Below are positions 1 to 6,715 of a DNA stretch of 16,385 bases, in pieces. The stretch is taken from assembly GCA_937885815.1 (NCBI GenBank), contig CALABM010000248.1, forward strand, positions 1 through 16,385, written 5' to 3'. This stretch comes from an uncultured Verrucomicrobiales bacterium (lineage in GTDB: Bacteria > Verrucomicrobiota > Verrucomicrobiia > Verrucomicrobiales > Akkermansiaceae). How positions within the stretch are numbered: the first letter of the stretch is position 1; each line of letters begins with the position of its first letter. Below the pieces are notes generated by a model, which saw nothing but the letters and a program-made list of their open reading frames with translations, searched no databases and was not told the DNA's origin. The translations under genes and the position numbers were made by a program.

Positions 1-30
1 GCCATAAAAGGCACGTACGGTGGTGTGTGA
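1..30 (+). CDS. Possible C-terminal end of an upstream gene (partial)
   Basis: The first forward frame is open from base 1 and reads AIKGTYGGV before a TGA at 28-30. A stable hairpin follows at once, as expected for the end of a gene converging on folA. Only nine codons are visible, so the product cannot be named and chance is possible. Confidence 0.3.
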   Translation, partial: AIKGTYGGV

Positions 31-51
31 GGGGGCGAAAGCCCCCTACAC
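25..51. terminator. Hairpin between folA and the upstream edge, probable terminator
   Basis: The arms GGGGGC and GCCCCC enclose a GAAA tetraloop, and the stem extends through A-T and a GTGT/ACAC pairing with one bulged G. On the plus strand it is followed by GATTTTGTATTT, a weak U-tract. On the minus strand it lies 11 nt after the folA stop but has no T-run. It may stop transcription from both sides; the plus-strand orientation is the better fit. Confidence 0.5.
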
Positions 52-62
52 GATTTTGTATT

Positions 63-533
63 TCAGGCTTTCGTGTAAAGCACGGAGTCAAAATCCTCAA
101 ATTTCTCCAGCTCTACGCGCTGGGTAAAGAATTCTTTGAAGGGCGGGAAGTAGGTATCTGCCGGCCAGTTGCCGTGCACTTCAGATACATAGAGCCTGCT
201 CATGAGCGGCAACATAAGGGCATAAATCTGGGCTCCTCCAATAACCATGACTTCCTCGCTCTGAAGCTCCATGCCGTCGAGTTCTTGCAGAGAATGAATG
301 ACGGTGGCTCCGGGGGCGTCAAAATCCATATCACGTGTGAGCACGATATTCTGGCGGCCGGGCAGCGGGCGACCAAGGCTCCGCCAAGTTTTACGCCCCA
401 TGAGGATGGGGTGGCCCATGGTGATGCGCTTGAAGAGTTTGAGGTCATCAGGCAGGCGCCAAGGCATGGTGTTATTCAGCCCGATGGCGCGGTCTTCAGC
501 CATAGCAACGACTCCGGTAAAGGTGAGGCTCAT
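63..533 (-). CDS. folA: Dihydrofolate reductase
   Basis: Cytoplasmic enzyme reducing 7,8-dihydrofolate to tetrahydrofolate with NADPH. It recycles the dihydrofolate that ThyA, encoded two genes upstream, produces. The protein has 156 residues, close to the E. coli enzyme (159). Visible signatures are AIGLNNTMPWRLPDD near residues 16-30, where D30 matches the catalytic Asp27 of E. coli, the cofactor-side stretch PILMGRKTW (42-50), and RPLPGRQNIVLTR (55-67). It is the last gene of the pyrF-thyA-methyltransferase-folA operon, starting 14 nt after the methyltransferase stop. There is no Shine-Dalgarno in that gap; the mRNA there reads CACCUCCACACCUC, so initiation probably depends on translation of the preceding gene. 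The ATG at 533 is the only start that fits the family N-terminus. Confidence 0.97.
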   Translation of the reverse strand: MSLTFTGVVAMAEDRAIGLNNTMPWRLPDDLKLFKRITMGHPILMGRKTWRSLGRPLPGRQNIVLTRDMDFDAPGATVIHSLQELDGMELQSEEVMVIGGAQIYALMLPLMSRLYVSEVHGNWPADTYFPPFKEFFTQRVELEKFEDFDSVLYTKA

Positions 534-547
534 GAGGTGTGGAGGTG

Positions 548-1657
548 TTAGTGTTTTTCTACGAGGAAGAGGTATTCTTTCAGCTTAATATCTCTGTTTC
601 TGAGGTTTCTACAGCCCCGGAAGGTATTGTAGTCTGTTTCCAGTGCGCTGACTTTACCGATGGAGTTCAGGTGTTCCATAAAGTCATCATACTTTACGAA
701 GCCTTCAGAGTTGTATGAAATGAGAATGAAGCGGGCCGGGCATTCATCAATGAGGTGGAATAGCTCATCACGCGCGGACTGTGGTTTGTTGTACGCGGAG
801 CGTTTCCAACCGCGAGGAATTCCGGATTCCGGGGAGTATGATTCCGGTTTCTCGTAATTGGCCACCAAGTTCAGCATGAAGTAATTTGAGCCGTATGGGT
901 GCTGATTGTAGGGCGGATCCAGATACGCTAAATCCACCTCCGGCATATTCTGTACCGCGTGAATAGCTCTGCCATGGAGAATATGGTTTGTGGTGTGATG
1001 GCGGGAGAACACCGGCAGCGTTAGCTCGATATTGCCCAGTATGCGGGAAAGAGCATTTCTTCCTTCACCCCCAAATTGGCCACGGCCTTCACTATTTTTA
1101 TAAAAACCTTTGAAAACACCCGCTGTGTTGGTATGTACGGAGGCACCGTAAAGCAGTGGCCCCATGAAGAAGGGAAAGAGGTGCTCCGGCAGCTTGTGAA
1201 TAGAACGGCTGGCGGTATCCAGATACATGGCGTTTCGGCGGGTGTAAAAGGCCCGCTCGCCGGGGCGTATATCCTCATCATTAGCCGGGGCGTACATCTC
1301 CGTAATGAAGCCCGGTGTCAGGTGGCGGAGTTCTTCCTGCAGGGCTCTGAGCTGTTCGGCTAGTTCTTCGTGGTTCAGCTCATCTGCATTGGCCAAATAG
1401 CAGCGGTTAATGATGTGGGCATAATCCTCCAAATCATTCACGTACAAATCAGTAGCATGCTGTTTTAGCAGTCTTGCCACGATGCCGGAGCCGGAGAATG
1501 CATCCAAGCAACTGAGTTTTCTGCCCCCCAATCGCTCGCGCACGTGCATGATACCCTTACCGATGAACCCCAGCAGTGAGCGCTTGTTACCGATGTAGGT
1601 GATTATCTGCTCCGCCAGATAGGCGGGATTTTCTTCACATTCCGGCGGCTGGGGCAT
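548..1657 (-). CDS. D12-class DNA adenine-N6 methyltransferase
   Basis: Probable N6-adenine DNA methyltransferase using S-adenosylmethionine. Counted from the upstream TTG, motif X is TYIGNKRSLLGFI (26-38), the AdoMet-binding motif I is DAFSGSGIVARLL (58-70) and catalytic motif IV is DPPYN (253-257), followed by QHPYGSNYFMLN. The order X, I, long variable region, IV is that of the alpha (Dam/D12) class, and about 180 residues between I and IV probably hold the target-recognition domain. The specificity cannot be read. Two starts are possible: ATG at 1657, used here (369 aa), or TTG at 1675, whose TTGA overlaps the thyA stop (375 aa). Neither has a Shine-Dalgarno. No restriction endonuclease lies beside it, so it is either a solitary methylase or a remnant of a restriction-modification system. 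It sits third in an otherwise nucleotide-biosynthetic operon. Confidence 0.9.
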   Translation of the reverse strand: MPQPPECEENPAYLAEQIITYIGNKRSLLGFIGKGIMHVRERLGGRKLSCLDAFSGSGIVARLLKQHATDLYVNDLEDYAHIINRCYLANADELNHEELAEQLRALQEELRHLTPGFITEMYAPANDEDIRPGERAFYTRRNAMYLDTASRSIHKLPEHLFPFFMGPLLYGASVHTNTAGVFKGFYKNSEGRGQFGGEGRNALSRILGNIELTLPVFSRHHTTNHILHGRAIHAVQNMPEVDLAYLDPPYNQHPYGSNYFMLNLVANYEKPESYSPESGIPRGWKRSAYNKPQSARDELFHLIDECPARFILISYNSEGFVKYDDFMEHLNSIGKVSALETDYNTFRGCRNLRNRDIKLKEYLFLVEKH

Positions 1658-1671
1658 GGCGTCAGGGCAGG

Positions 1672-2487
1672 TCAAACGGAGATGGGCGCCTTGATATGCG
1701 GGTGCGGATTATAGTTCTCCAGTGTGAAATCCTCGTAATCAAATCCATCAATGGCGGTAATCTCGGGATTCATCTTCATGGTGGGCAGGGGCCGCGGCTC
1801 ACGGGTAAGCTGCAGGCGTGCCTGCTCAAGATGATTCTTATAAAGGTGCAAATCACCGAAGGTGTGCACAAACTCGCGCGCTTCATAGCCGCATACCTGA
1901 GCCACCATCATGAGCAGTAGAGCATAGCTCGCTATGTTGAAGGGGACTCCCAAGAACAAGTCACAGCTGCGCTGGTACAGCTGCAAGCTCAGGCCATGCT
2001 TTTCTCCCTCTTTCTGTGCGGGTATAACGCAGAACTGGTACAGGCAGTGGCAGGGCGGCAGCGCCATGCTGTCCACCTCTGCCACATTCCATGCTGTAAC
2101 GAGGTGTCTGCGGCTCCAAGGATTATTTTTCAGGCCATCGATGAGTTTGGCAATCTGGTCTATACTGCCGCCTTCGCCATCCGGCCATTTGCGCCACTGG
2201 CTGCCGTACACGGGACCGAGGTCTCCGTTCTCGTCAGCCCATTCATCCCAGATGCTCACGCCATGCTCCTGCAGGTAGCGCACATTCGTGCTGCCCTTGA
2301 GAAACCAGAGCAGCTCGTATATGATGGAGCGCAGGTGAAGCTTTTTGGTGGTAAGGCAGGGGAAGCCTTTCCGTAAATCGAAGCGGGCCTGGCGTCCGAA
2401 CACACCGATGGTGCCGGTCCCGGTGCGGTCATCGCGTCCCACACCGTTTGTCAGCACGTCGTCGAGCAGCTCCAGATACTGTTTCAT
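1672..2487 (-). CDS. thyA: Thymidylate synthase
   Basis: Converts dUMP and methylene-tetrahydrofolate to dTMP and dihydrofolate. The protein of 271 residues aligns along the whole E. coli enzyme: MKQYLELL at the start, DRTGTGT (20-26), the catalytic PPCH with Cys146, the phosphate-binding QRSCD (172-176), PFNIASYALL (182-191), and the C-terminal HPHIKAPISV. A short insertion of about seven residues (near 155-164, AQKEGEKHG) separates the strands after the catalytic Cys. The ATG at 2487 is chosen because it matches the E. coli start exactly; an in-frame extension upstream would run into pyrF. It begins 19 nt after the pyrF stop without a recognisable Shine-Dalgarno, and its TGA touches the start region of the methyltransferase, indicating one transcript. 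Confidence 0.97.
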   Translation of the reverse strand: MKQYLELLDDVLTNGVGRDDRTGTGTIGVFGRQARFDLRKGFPCLTTKKLHLRSIIYELLWFLKGSTNVRYLQEHGVSIWDEWADENGDLGPVYGSQWRKWPDGEGGSIDQIAKLIDGLKNNPWSRRHLVTAWNVAEVDSMALPPCHCLYQFCVIPAQKEGEKHGLSLQLYQRSCDLFLGVPFNIASYALLLMMVAQVCGYEAREFVHTFGDLHLYKNHLEQARLQLTREPRPLPTMKMNPEITAIDGFDYEDFTLENYNPHPHIKAPISV

Positions 2488-2506
2488 GGGCGAAGCGTGT
2501 AATTCA

Positions 2507-3286
2507 TCAGAGCGAAAGGGCCTCGCGGATTTGAAGAGCGTATTTCTCAGCACGCTCGGCAAGGCTCAGCTCAGGATCACGGTAAAGAATACCACGGGAT
2601 ACGTTAATAACGGGAGGTGCCACACGGGTTCCACCGGTAAGTGCGCTCAGGTCACCGCCCTGGGCTCCAAGGCCGGGAATGAGCAGGGGGGCATCCGGCA
2701 GCTCATTGAGCAGCTCGCTGCTGGCATTTGTAAGGCCCATCACCATGCCTACTTCTGTAGCGGCACCCTCAGCGCGTGCGCGTTCCACCATGTCACCTAC
2801 AAGCTGGTATACTTTACGACCATTGGCGAGTACTTGACGCTCAATGTCTGCTGAACCTGCATTTGATGTGACGGCAAGCAGGTAAACTGCCTTGCCGGGG
2901 TGGCTCAGGAAGGGCTCCAGAATATCGTAGCCCATGAAGGGATTCAGCGTCACTGCATCCACTTTCATGCGCTCAAAATATGCCTGAGCGTAGTACTTCT
3001 GCGTCTCGCCGATGTCTCCACGCTTTGCATCCAGAATAACCGGAATGTCTGCGGGCATCTCTGCCAGCAGCTCTTCGAGCATTTTCAGCCCGGGAAGGCC
3101 CATGGCCTCAAAGTAAGCGATATTCGGCTTGTATGCCGCTGCATACGGGGCTGTTTCTGTTACCACCTTGCGCAGCCAGTCGGCCAGCTCATTGATGTTT
3201 TCCGTCTGCGGGCGGGGATCCAGTCCTACACAGAGTGCAGAGCGGGTCGCGTTGATTCTTGCCTGAAGTTTTTCCGTGAATTTCAT
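2507..3286 (-). CDS. pyrF: Orotidine 5'-phosphate decarboxylase
   Basis: Last step of de novo UMP synthesis, decarboxylating OMP in the cytoplasm. The 259-residue protein belongs to the longer OMP decarboxylase type with LDAKRGDIGET (residues 85-95), which carries the Asp-Lys-Asp catalytic array, preceded by CVGLDPRP (19-26) and YKPNIAYFE (52-60), and followed by LNPFMGYD and VNVSRGILY. The start was set at ATG 3286 (MKFTEKL) because the upstream ATG at 3298 lies inside the predicted -10 box at 3297-3302. It is the first gene of the operon with thyA, the methyltransferase and folA, so UMP and dTMP synthesis would be driven from one promoter. Confidence 0.95.
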   Translation of the reverse strand: MKFTEKLQARINATRSALCVGLDPRPQTENINELADWLRKVVTETAPYAAAYKPNIAYFEAMGLPGLKMLEELLAEMPADIPVILDAKRGDIGETQKYYAQAYFERMKVDAVTLNPFMGYDILEPFLSHPGKAVYLLAVTSNAGSADIERQVLANGRKVYQLVGDMVERARAEGAATEVGMVMGLTNASSELLNELPDAPLLIPGLGAQGGDLSALTGGTRVAPPVINVSRGILYRDPELSLAERAEKYALQIREALSL

Positions 3287-3296
3287 GCTGCCCGTC

Positions 3297-3325
3297 ATTC
3301 TATCATAGAATGTATATAGTGGCAA
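3297..3325 (-). promoter_or_regulatory. Promoter of the pyrF-thyA-folA operon
   Basis: Reading the minus strand: TTGCCA (3325-3320), a spacer of exactly 17 bp, TAGAAT (3302-3297), then 10 nt to the pyrF ATG. Transcription from the usual distance would begin about four bases before the start codon, giving an almost leaderless mRNA. The -35 is part of AGACTTGCCA, which also occurs at the 5310 promoter. Confidence 0.7.
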
Positions 3326-3337
3326 GTCTTATAAACG

Positions 3338-3373
3338 AATCGCCCCCGAAGAAGCTCATCTTCAGGGGCGATT
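3338..3373 (-). terminator. Terminator after the 5310-3404 gene pair
   Basis: A long hairpin, ATCGCCCC paired with GGGGCGAT, one mismatch, then five more pairs (GAAGA/TCTTC), with a six-base loop. On the minus strand it is followed by TCGTTTATAAG, a modest T-tract. It lies just upstream of the pyrF promoter and so insulates that operon. Confidence 0.7.
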
Positions 3374-3403
3374 TATGTTAAATTGAGTGCTCGTTTGTGA
3401 GAA

Positions 3404-4351
3404 TTAAGCTGTGAGAATTTCCGGCTCCTCGGCTTCAGCATCCTCGGGGCCTTCCATACTTTCTTCCTCAAGTTTCAGCATACGAATGATAGCCTCAGGG
3501 TCTCTGAAGTCCTGTTCCAGCTGACGGCGTGCAGCTGGTTTATCCGCCTCTTCGTAGCAGTAGTCAATGATGAGGGCAAAAATGGCCTTTACCTTCATGA
3601 CGTCATCTACGGTGTTGATGCCAGCTGCCTGAAGGCGCCCTAGCTCTTCCGTCAGTAGCTCGGACATGCGGGAACGCAGCCAGAGCTTTACATTTCGAGA
3701 ACTGCGGGGCAGCTGGGCTTTCAGGTGGTTCAACTTATCCGTCAGGTTCGGGATATACTCGAGCTCAGCGTCCAGCTCTTCCATGCGTTCCACGTCTTCA
3801 TCTGAAACTTCCTCCATGTTGGAGGCAGCTGCTTCAGCGCTGGCGCGTTCGGCACGGTCCTGCCTGATTTGTTCGAGCAGGAAATCCGGGTTCTCGAATT
3901 GGATTTCAATCATTCTCATTCCCTCCGCCCGAAGTGTTTCATCAGGATTCATGGATATCAGTTCCTCCAGAAGCTTTCTGGCTTTATTGATATCAGCATG
4001 TGAATCTGCGGTCTTGAAAATCTCTTCCAGCATGTCCTCCAGAAGCTGTGCCTTGAGCGCTTGTACAATCAGAACCGTTTCTCTGCAGTACTCACGCTCC
4101 AGTGCCGCATTTAGAGCGCGCAGCTGCTGCTCGCGATTTTCACCGGCTCTGTTCAGCTCCTGCTCAATGCTTTGCCATTCCTGAAGAGCTTGTGGTGAAA
4201 AGCCGGTGAAACCGTCCTGAAGCGGGGCTGCCACTTCAGGCGCAGCCTCGGTTGATTCGTCCAAAAGCGTGACGTCTTCTTCCTGCGCGATTCCTGTCAG
4301 AACCGGTGCACTCAGAAGAATTGCTGCGAAAGTGTGCTTCAGAAGCATCAT
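3404..4351 (-). CDS. Secreted acidic helical protein with a duplicated C-terminal module
   Basis: Not a family I recognise. The 315-residue protein starts with a signal peptide (about residues 1-22, hydrophobic FAAILLSAPVLTG). The rest is acidic and predicted mostly helical, ending in a Glu-rich tail (295-312). Two internal stretches resemble each other: about 101-168, ending FENPDFLLEQIRQDR, and about 228-296, containing TVDDVMKVKAIF and ending FRDPEAIIRML. Both resemble the C-terminal ends of the two thioredoxin-like proteins nearby (313 and 315 aa). It lacks the thioredoxin domain itself, having no CxxC. It starts 17 nt after the stop of the thioredoxin-like gene, without a Shine-Dalgarno, so the two are probably co-transcribed and may act together outside the cytoplasm. 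Confidence 0.8.
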   Translation of the reverse strand: MMLLKHTFAAILLSAPVLTGIAQEEDVTLLDESTEAAPEVAAPLQDGFTGFSPQALQEWQSIEQELNRAGENREQQLRALNAALEREYCRETVLIVQALKAQLLEDMLEEIFKTADSHADINKARKLLEELISMNPDETLRAEGMRMIEIQFENPDFLLEQIRQDRAERASAEAAASNMEEVSDEDVERMEELDAELEYIPNLTDKLNHLKAQLPRSSRNVKLWLRSRMSELLTEELGRLQAAGINTVDDVMKVKAIFALIIDYCYEEADKPAARRQLEQDFRDPEAIIRMLKLEEESMEGPEDAEAEEPEILTA

Positions 4352-4368
4352 CGGGAAGGGGGGGTGAA

Positions 4369-5310
4369 TTAGCGTTTTTGGCGTTTAATCTGCTCGAGCA
4401 CTTCCTCAGGGTTGGCGAAGAGCTGATTAATGCGGGCTTCAGCAGCAGCACGCTCCTCGGCAGGCAGAGTTTCGAGAATCTGGGTGTAGAGTGCCTTCAC
4501 AGCAAGAACGTCTTCCACTGTTTCGGCTGTTGCAAAGGCGGCATTAATCTTGCTGAGAATGATTTGCTGTTTTAAGCCATTGAGCGTTTGCAGATTTGAG
4601 CCGCTTACTTGGGCAATGGCAGCATTGGTGAGTTCCAGAGCGCGGTCTGCATTACGCCCACAGGCACGGAGATCTTGTTCGAGCTTATTCATTATCTCAG
4701 TTTCGCGCATTATGTTCTGAATACCGGTAGCGTTCTCGGTGTCCAGTTCTGCAATCTGGCTCAGAATGCCAGCGGCGCTTTCCTTGAGATCATCAGGCAT
4801 GTTTTCATAAACAGCCATCAGAGCCTTGGCGCGTTCTACGCCGGTAAGGGCATTAGCTGCCTCTAGACGCTGTGCATTCTCCAAGGATTTGTCAAGCTGC
4901 TGTGCTGTGTCCTGTACGGAGGCAGGGCAGCCCACGAAACCACCTACCACAGTGCCATTTGCCGTCATGACAAGAACGGTCGGGAAGCCGCTCACCTTAA
5001 ATTCCTCACACAGAGATTGATTTCTCACAAGATTTTCACGACCGCCCACACGGCTGCTGTCGCGAGGAACATCAATTTCAACCAGTACAAATTTGTCCGC
5101 AGCGTAAGCATCAAACTCAGGCTTGCTGAAAACGTTATTTCTGAGACGTATGCAGTATGTGCACCAGTCAGAGCCAGTGAAGTCCACCAGCACGGCCTTG
5201 TTCTCAGCTGCAGCTCTCGTCCGTGCTGCATCCAGGTCTGTCATCCATTCCGCAGCGAATGCCGGCGCCACAATGGCTGCCAGCCCGGCAATTAACAAGT
5301 TCTTGAACAT
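4369..5310 (-). CDS. Secreted thioredoxin-like protein, WCTYC active site
   Basis: A predicted periplasmic thioredoxin-fold protein of 313 residues. The signal peptide is MFKNLLIAGLAAIVAPAFA with cleavage near residue 19-20. A thioredoxin domain of the thioredoxin_7/DUF255-like type follows (about 21-150): VDFTGSDWCTYC with the redox pair Cys50 and Cys53, and cis-Pro110 in SGFPTVLV. Residues 150-313 are helical, with a section ending in ELDTENATGIQ and the C-terminal module ETVEDVL to FANPEEVLEQIKR (263-310). Extra cysteines lie at 101, 128 and 217. Its closest relative in the window is the 6716-7663 gene. It is first in a two-gene unit with the 3404-4351 gene and is probably expressed from a leaderless promoter. 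The substrate is unknown; a role in disulfide reduction or isomerisation is inferred from the fold only. Confidence 0.88.
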   Translation of the reverse strand: MFKNLLIAGLAAIVAPAFAAEWMTDLDAARTRAAAENKAVLVDFTGSDWCTYCIRLRNNVFSKPEFDAYAADKFVLVEIDVPRDSSRVGGRENLVRNQSLCEEFKVSGFPTVLVMTANGTVVGGFVGCPASVQDTAQQLDKSLENAQRLEAANALTGVERAKALMAVYENMPDDLKESAAGILSQIAELDTENATGIQNIMRETEIMNKLEQDLRACGRNADRALELTNAAIAQVSGSNLQTLNGLKQQIILSKINAAFATAETVEDVLAVKALYTQILETLPAEERAAAEARINQLFANPEEVLEQIKRQKR

Positions 5311-5316
5311 GGCCAG

Positions 5317-5345
5317 ATTATGAATGCTTTATGGCGGAATGGCAA
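5317..5345 (-). promoter_or_regulatory. Leaderless-type promoter of the 5310 thioredoxin-like gene
   Basis: Minus strand: TTGCCA (5345-5340), 17 bp, CATAAT (5322-5317), then six bases (CTGGCC) to the ATG. The expected transcription start coincides with the A of the start codon. The -35 lies in AGACTTGCCA, identical over ten bases to the pyrF promoter. Confidence 0.72.
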
Positions 5346-5501
5346 GTCTAATTTGCGGCATAATGATATAGAACGCATGTCGTTTTCGCTCACAGGTGCG
5401 GAGTTATGGGGCGTACGCGAGGTATCATATCATGTTTTATAACGTGGGAAAAGTGGCTATGATAGTATGCGAATGATGTATGATTTTCTGTCATTTGAAG
5501 C

Positions 5502-5544
5502 GGAGGTGAAAAATATGCTTGTCACCGGGCATTCTGCTTGTTAA
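5502..5544 (+). promoter_or_regulatory. Perfect Shine-Dalgarno and 9-codon mini-ORF before the ankyrin gene
   Basis: GGAGGTGA at 5502-5509 is fully complementary to the 16S rRNA 3' end, and an ATG at 5515 follows at ideal spacing. The reading frame is MLVTGHSAC followed by TAA at 5542-5544, sixteen bases before the ankyrin ATG at 5561 and in another frame. It could be a leader peptide coupled to the downstream gene. The alternative is that transcription begins inside it (see the promoter at 5519-5547), which would make it irrelevant. Confidence 0.45.
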
Positions 5545-5547
5545 ACT
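5519..5547 (+). promoter_or_regulatory. Candidate near-leaderless promoter of the ankyrin gene
   Basis: TTGTCA (5519-5524), 17 bp, TAAACT (5542-5547), then 13 nt to the ATG at 5561, implying a leader of about six bases. The -10 matches the TANNNT minimum only. It follows the same layout as the other promoters in the window. A further weak candidate is TATGAT at 5458-5463, which would place the mini-ORF on the mRNA. Confidence 0.4.
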
Positions 5548-5560
5548 GACGGCATACCAG

Positions 5561-6640
5561 ATGCTCATGAACTCTTCCAAAAGTATTTTGCCCTCAAAAA
5601 TAAGCCTGAATCTCAGGCGTTTGAATATGTGTTGTCTGGTGGCGGCTCTGGCCGTGACTGCCTCATCTGTATGTTCGTGTCAGGCTCGGCAGGCTCGCTT
5701 TGCTGCGATTGGCGAGCTTATGAAGGAAGGGGTGATTCAGACACCCGCTGAGCTTTACACTAAAGTTCTACCGAATGGTTCTACTCTGTTGGTAGCTGCT
5801 GCTGAACGGGGAGATGAAGCTCTAGTGAGACGCTTGCTTGTTGCGGGGGTGGATCCGGACGGTCGGGCCTATAAGGGTAACTCTGTGCCGCTTACTCGTA
5901 CTCAGTCCGCGGCTGTAGTGCGTGCTTTGCTGCAGTATGGGGCGGATGAGAACGCAGTGGACGCTGCCGGTATGACTCCTTTGGGGTGGATGGCGTCTCT
6001 TGATAACATGGAAGGTGTGCGAGCCTTGCTGGCAGCCGGAGCTAAGGTGAATCCAGGGCGGCGTGCCATGCCGCCTCTGCTGAGCGCGGGCTCGCTCGGG
6101 GTGGCGGCTCAGTTGATAGCGGCCGGAGCAGATATTGATGGTGCATCTTCATCCGGTGTGACGCCGTTGATGAAAGCCTCCTCTCGCGGGGAGGTGACTT
6201 TGGCTGAGCTGTATCTGGGGGCCGGTGCTCAGGTGAACGCGGTAGATGGTGCCGGTAATACTGCCCTGCATGTGGCGCGTTCCGTTCCCATGGTGGAACT
6301 TCTTGCTGGAAATGGTGCTGATGTACGTGCGCTGAATGCGCGCGGTGAGTCTGCTCTGTTTGAAATCATGCACGGCCCTGAAATGGTGCGTGCTTTGGTT
6401 GCAGCGGGGGTACCCTTGGACGTGGTTTCTGCTGAGCGGAAAATGACGGCTCTGCAGGTAATGCTTGCTGATGACCGCGAGTCTGATGATGCCATTCTGG
6501 CACTCATTGCGGCCGGGGCTGATGTGCGAGGGCGTACTCCGGAAGGGTATACCACGGTGCAGCAGGCCAGTGCCCGTAGTACTGGCCGCCGATGGGCTAT
6601 TATTCATGCTCTCATGAGGGCCGGGGCTCAGGCTGAGTAA
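5561..6640 (+). CDS. Ankyrin-repeat protein, probable lipoprotein
   Basis: Protein of 359 residues. The N-terminus has a basic segment (to RRLN, residue 22), then a hydrophobic stretch CCLVAALAVTASSVCSC. VCSC ending at Cys40 is a plausible though atypical lipobox, so the protein is probably exported and perhaps membrane-anchored. From about residue 72 to the end run eight or nine ankyrin repeats, seen as G-x-TPL, LL-x-AGA and N-A-x-D signatures (for example GMTPLGWMAS, LIAAGADIDG, AGNTALHVAR, LIAAGADVRG). Ankyrin stacks bind other proteins; the partner is unknown. An in-frame TTG at 5519 would give an implausibly long signal-peptide n-region, so ATG 5561 is preferred; ATG 5567 is equally possible. 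The gene lies between two paralogous thioredoxin-like genes on the other strand. Confidence 0.85.
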   Translation: MLMNSSKSILPSKISLNLRRLNMCCLVAALAVTASSVCSCQARQARFAAIGELMKEGVIQTPAELYTKVLPNGSTLLVAAAERGDEALVRRLLVAGVDPDGRAYKGNSVPLTRTQSAAVVRALLQYGADENAVDAAGMTPLGWMASLDNMEGVRALLAAGAKVNPGRRAMPPLLSAGSLGVAAQLIAAGADIDGASSSGVTPLMKASSRGEVTLAELYLGAGAQVNAVDGAGNTALHVARSVPMVELLAGNGADVRALNARGESALFEIMHGPEMVRALVAAGVPLDVVSAERKMTALQVMLADDRESDDAILALIAAGADVRGRTPEGYTTVQQASARSTGRRWAIIHALMRAGAQAE

Positions 6641-6665
6641 GCTTGATGAAGTAAGTGTAAAAAAT

Positions 6666-6689
6666 AAGGCGAGTCCAATGACTCGCCTT
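6666..6689. terminator. Bidirectional terminator
   Basis: A perfect nine-base-pair stem, AAGGCGAGT and ACTCGCCTT, with loop CCAATG. It is followed by GTAATTTTTA on the plus strand and ATTTTTTA on the minus strand. It separates the convergent ankyrin gene and the 6716-7663 gene and can serve both. Confidence 0.88.
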
Positions 6690-6715
6690 GTAATTTTTAT
6701 CTCGGGGCTTGCCAA

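Noticed and set aside
534..547. CACCUCCACACCUC in the mRNA before folA, identical in part to the 16S anti-Shine-Dalgarno
   Set aside because: It cannot pair with the rRNA as a ribosome-binding site, and a role in mRNA folding would need a Shine-Dalgarno partner that I did not find. Probably chance.
27..551. A 174-codon frame on the plus strand across folA
   Set aside because: It mirrors folA, has no family signature, and starts within a terminator hairpin.
548..1675. A complete restriction-modification system
   Set aside because: Only the methyltransferase is present. The flanking genes are thyA and folA and no nuclease motif was seen.
5519..5560. TTG 5519 as the start of the ankyrin protein
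   Set aside because: It would put 36 residues before the hydrophobic segment, and its distance from the Shine-Dalgarno is longer than ideal, while the ATG at 5515 in another frame is ideally placed.
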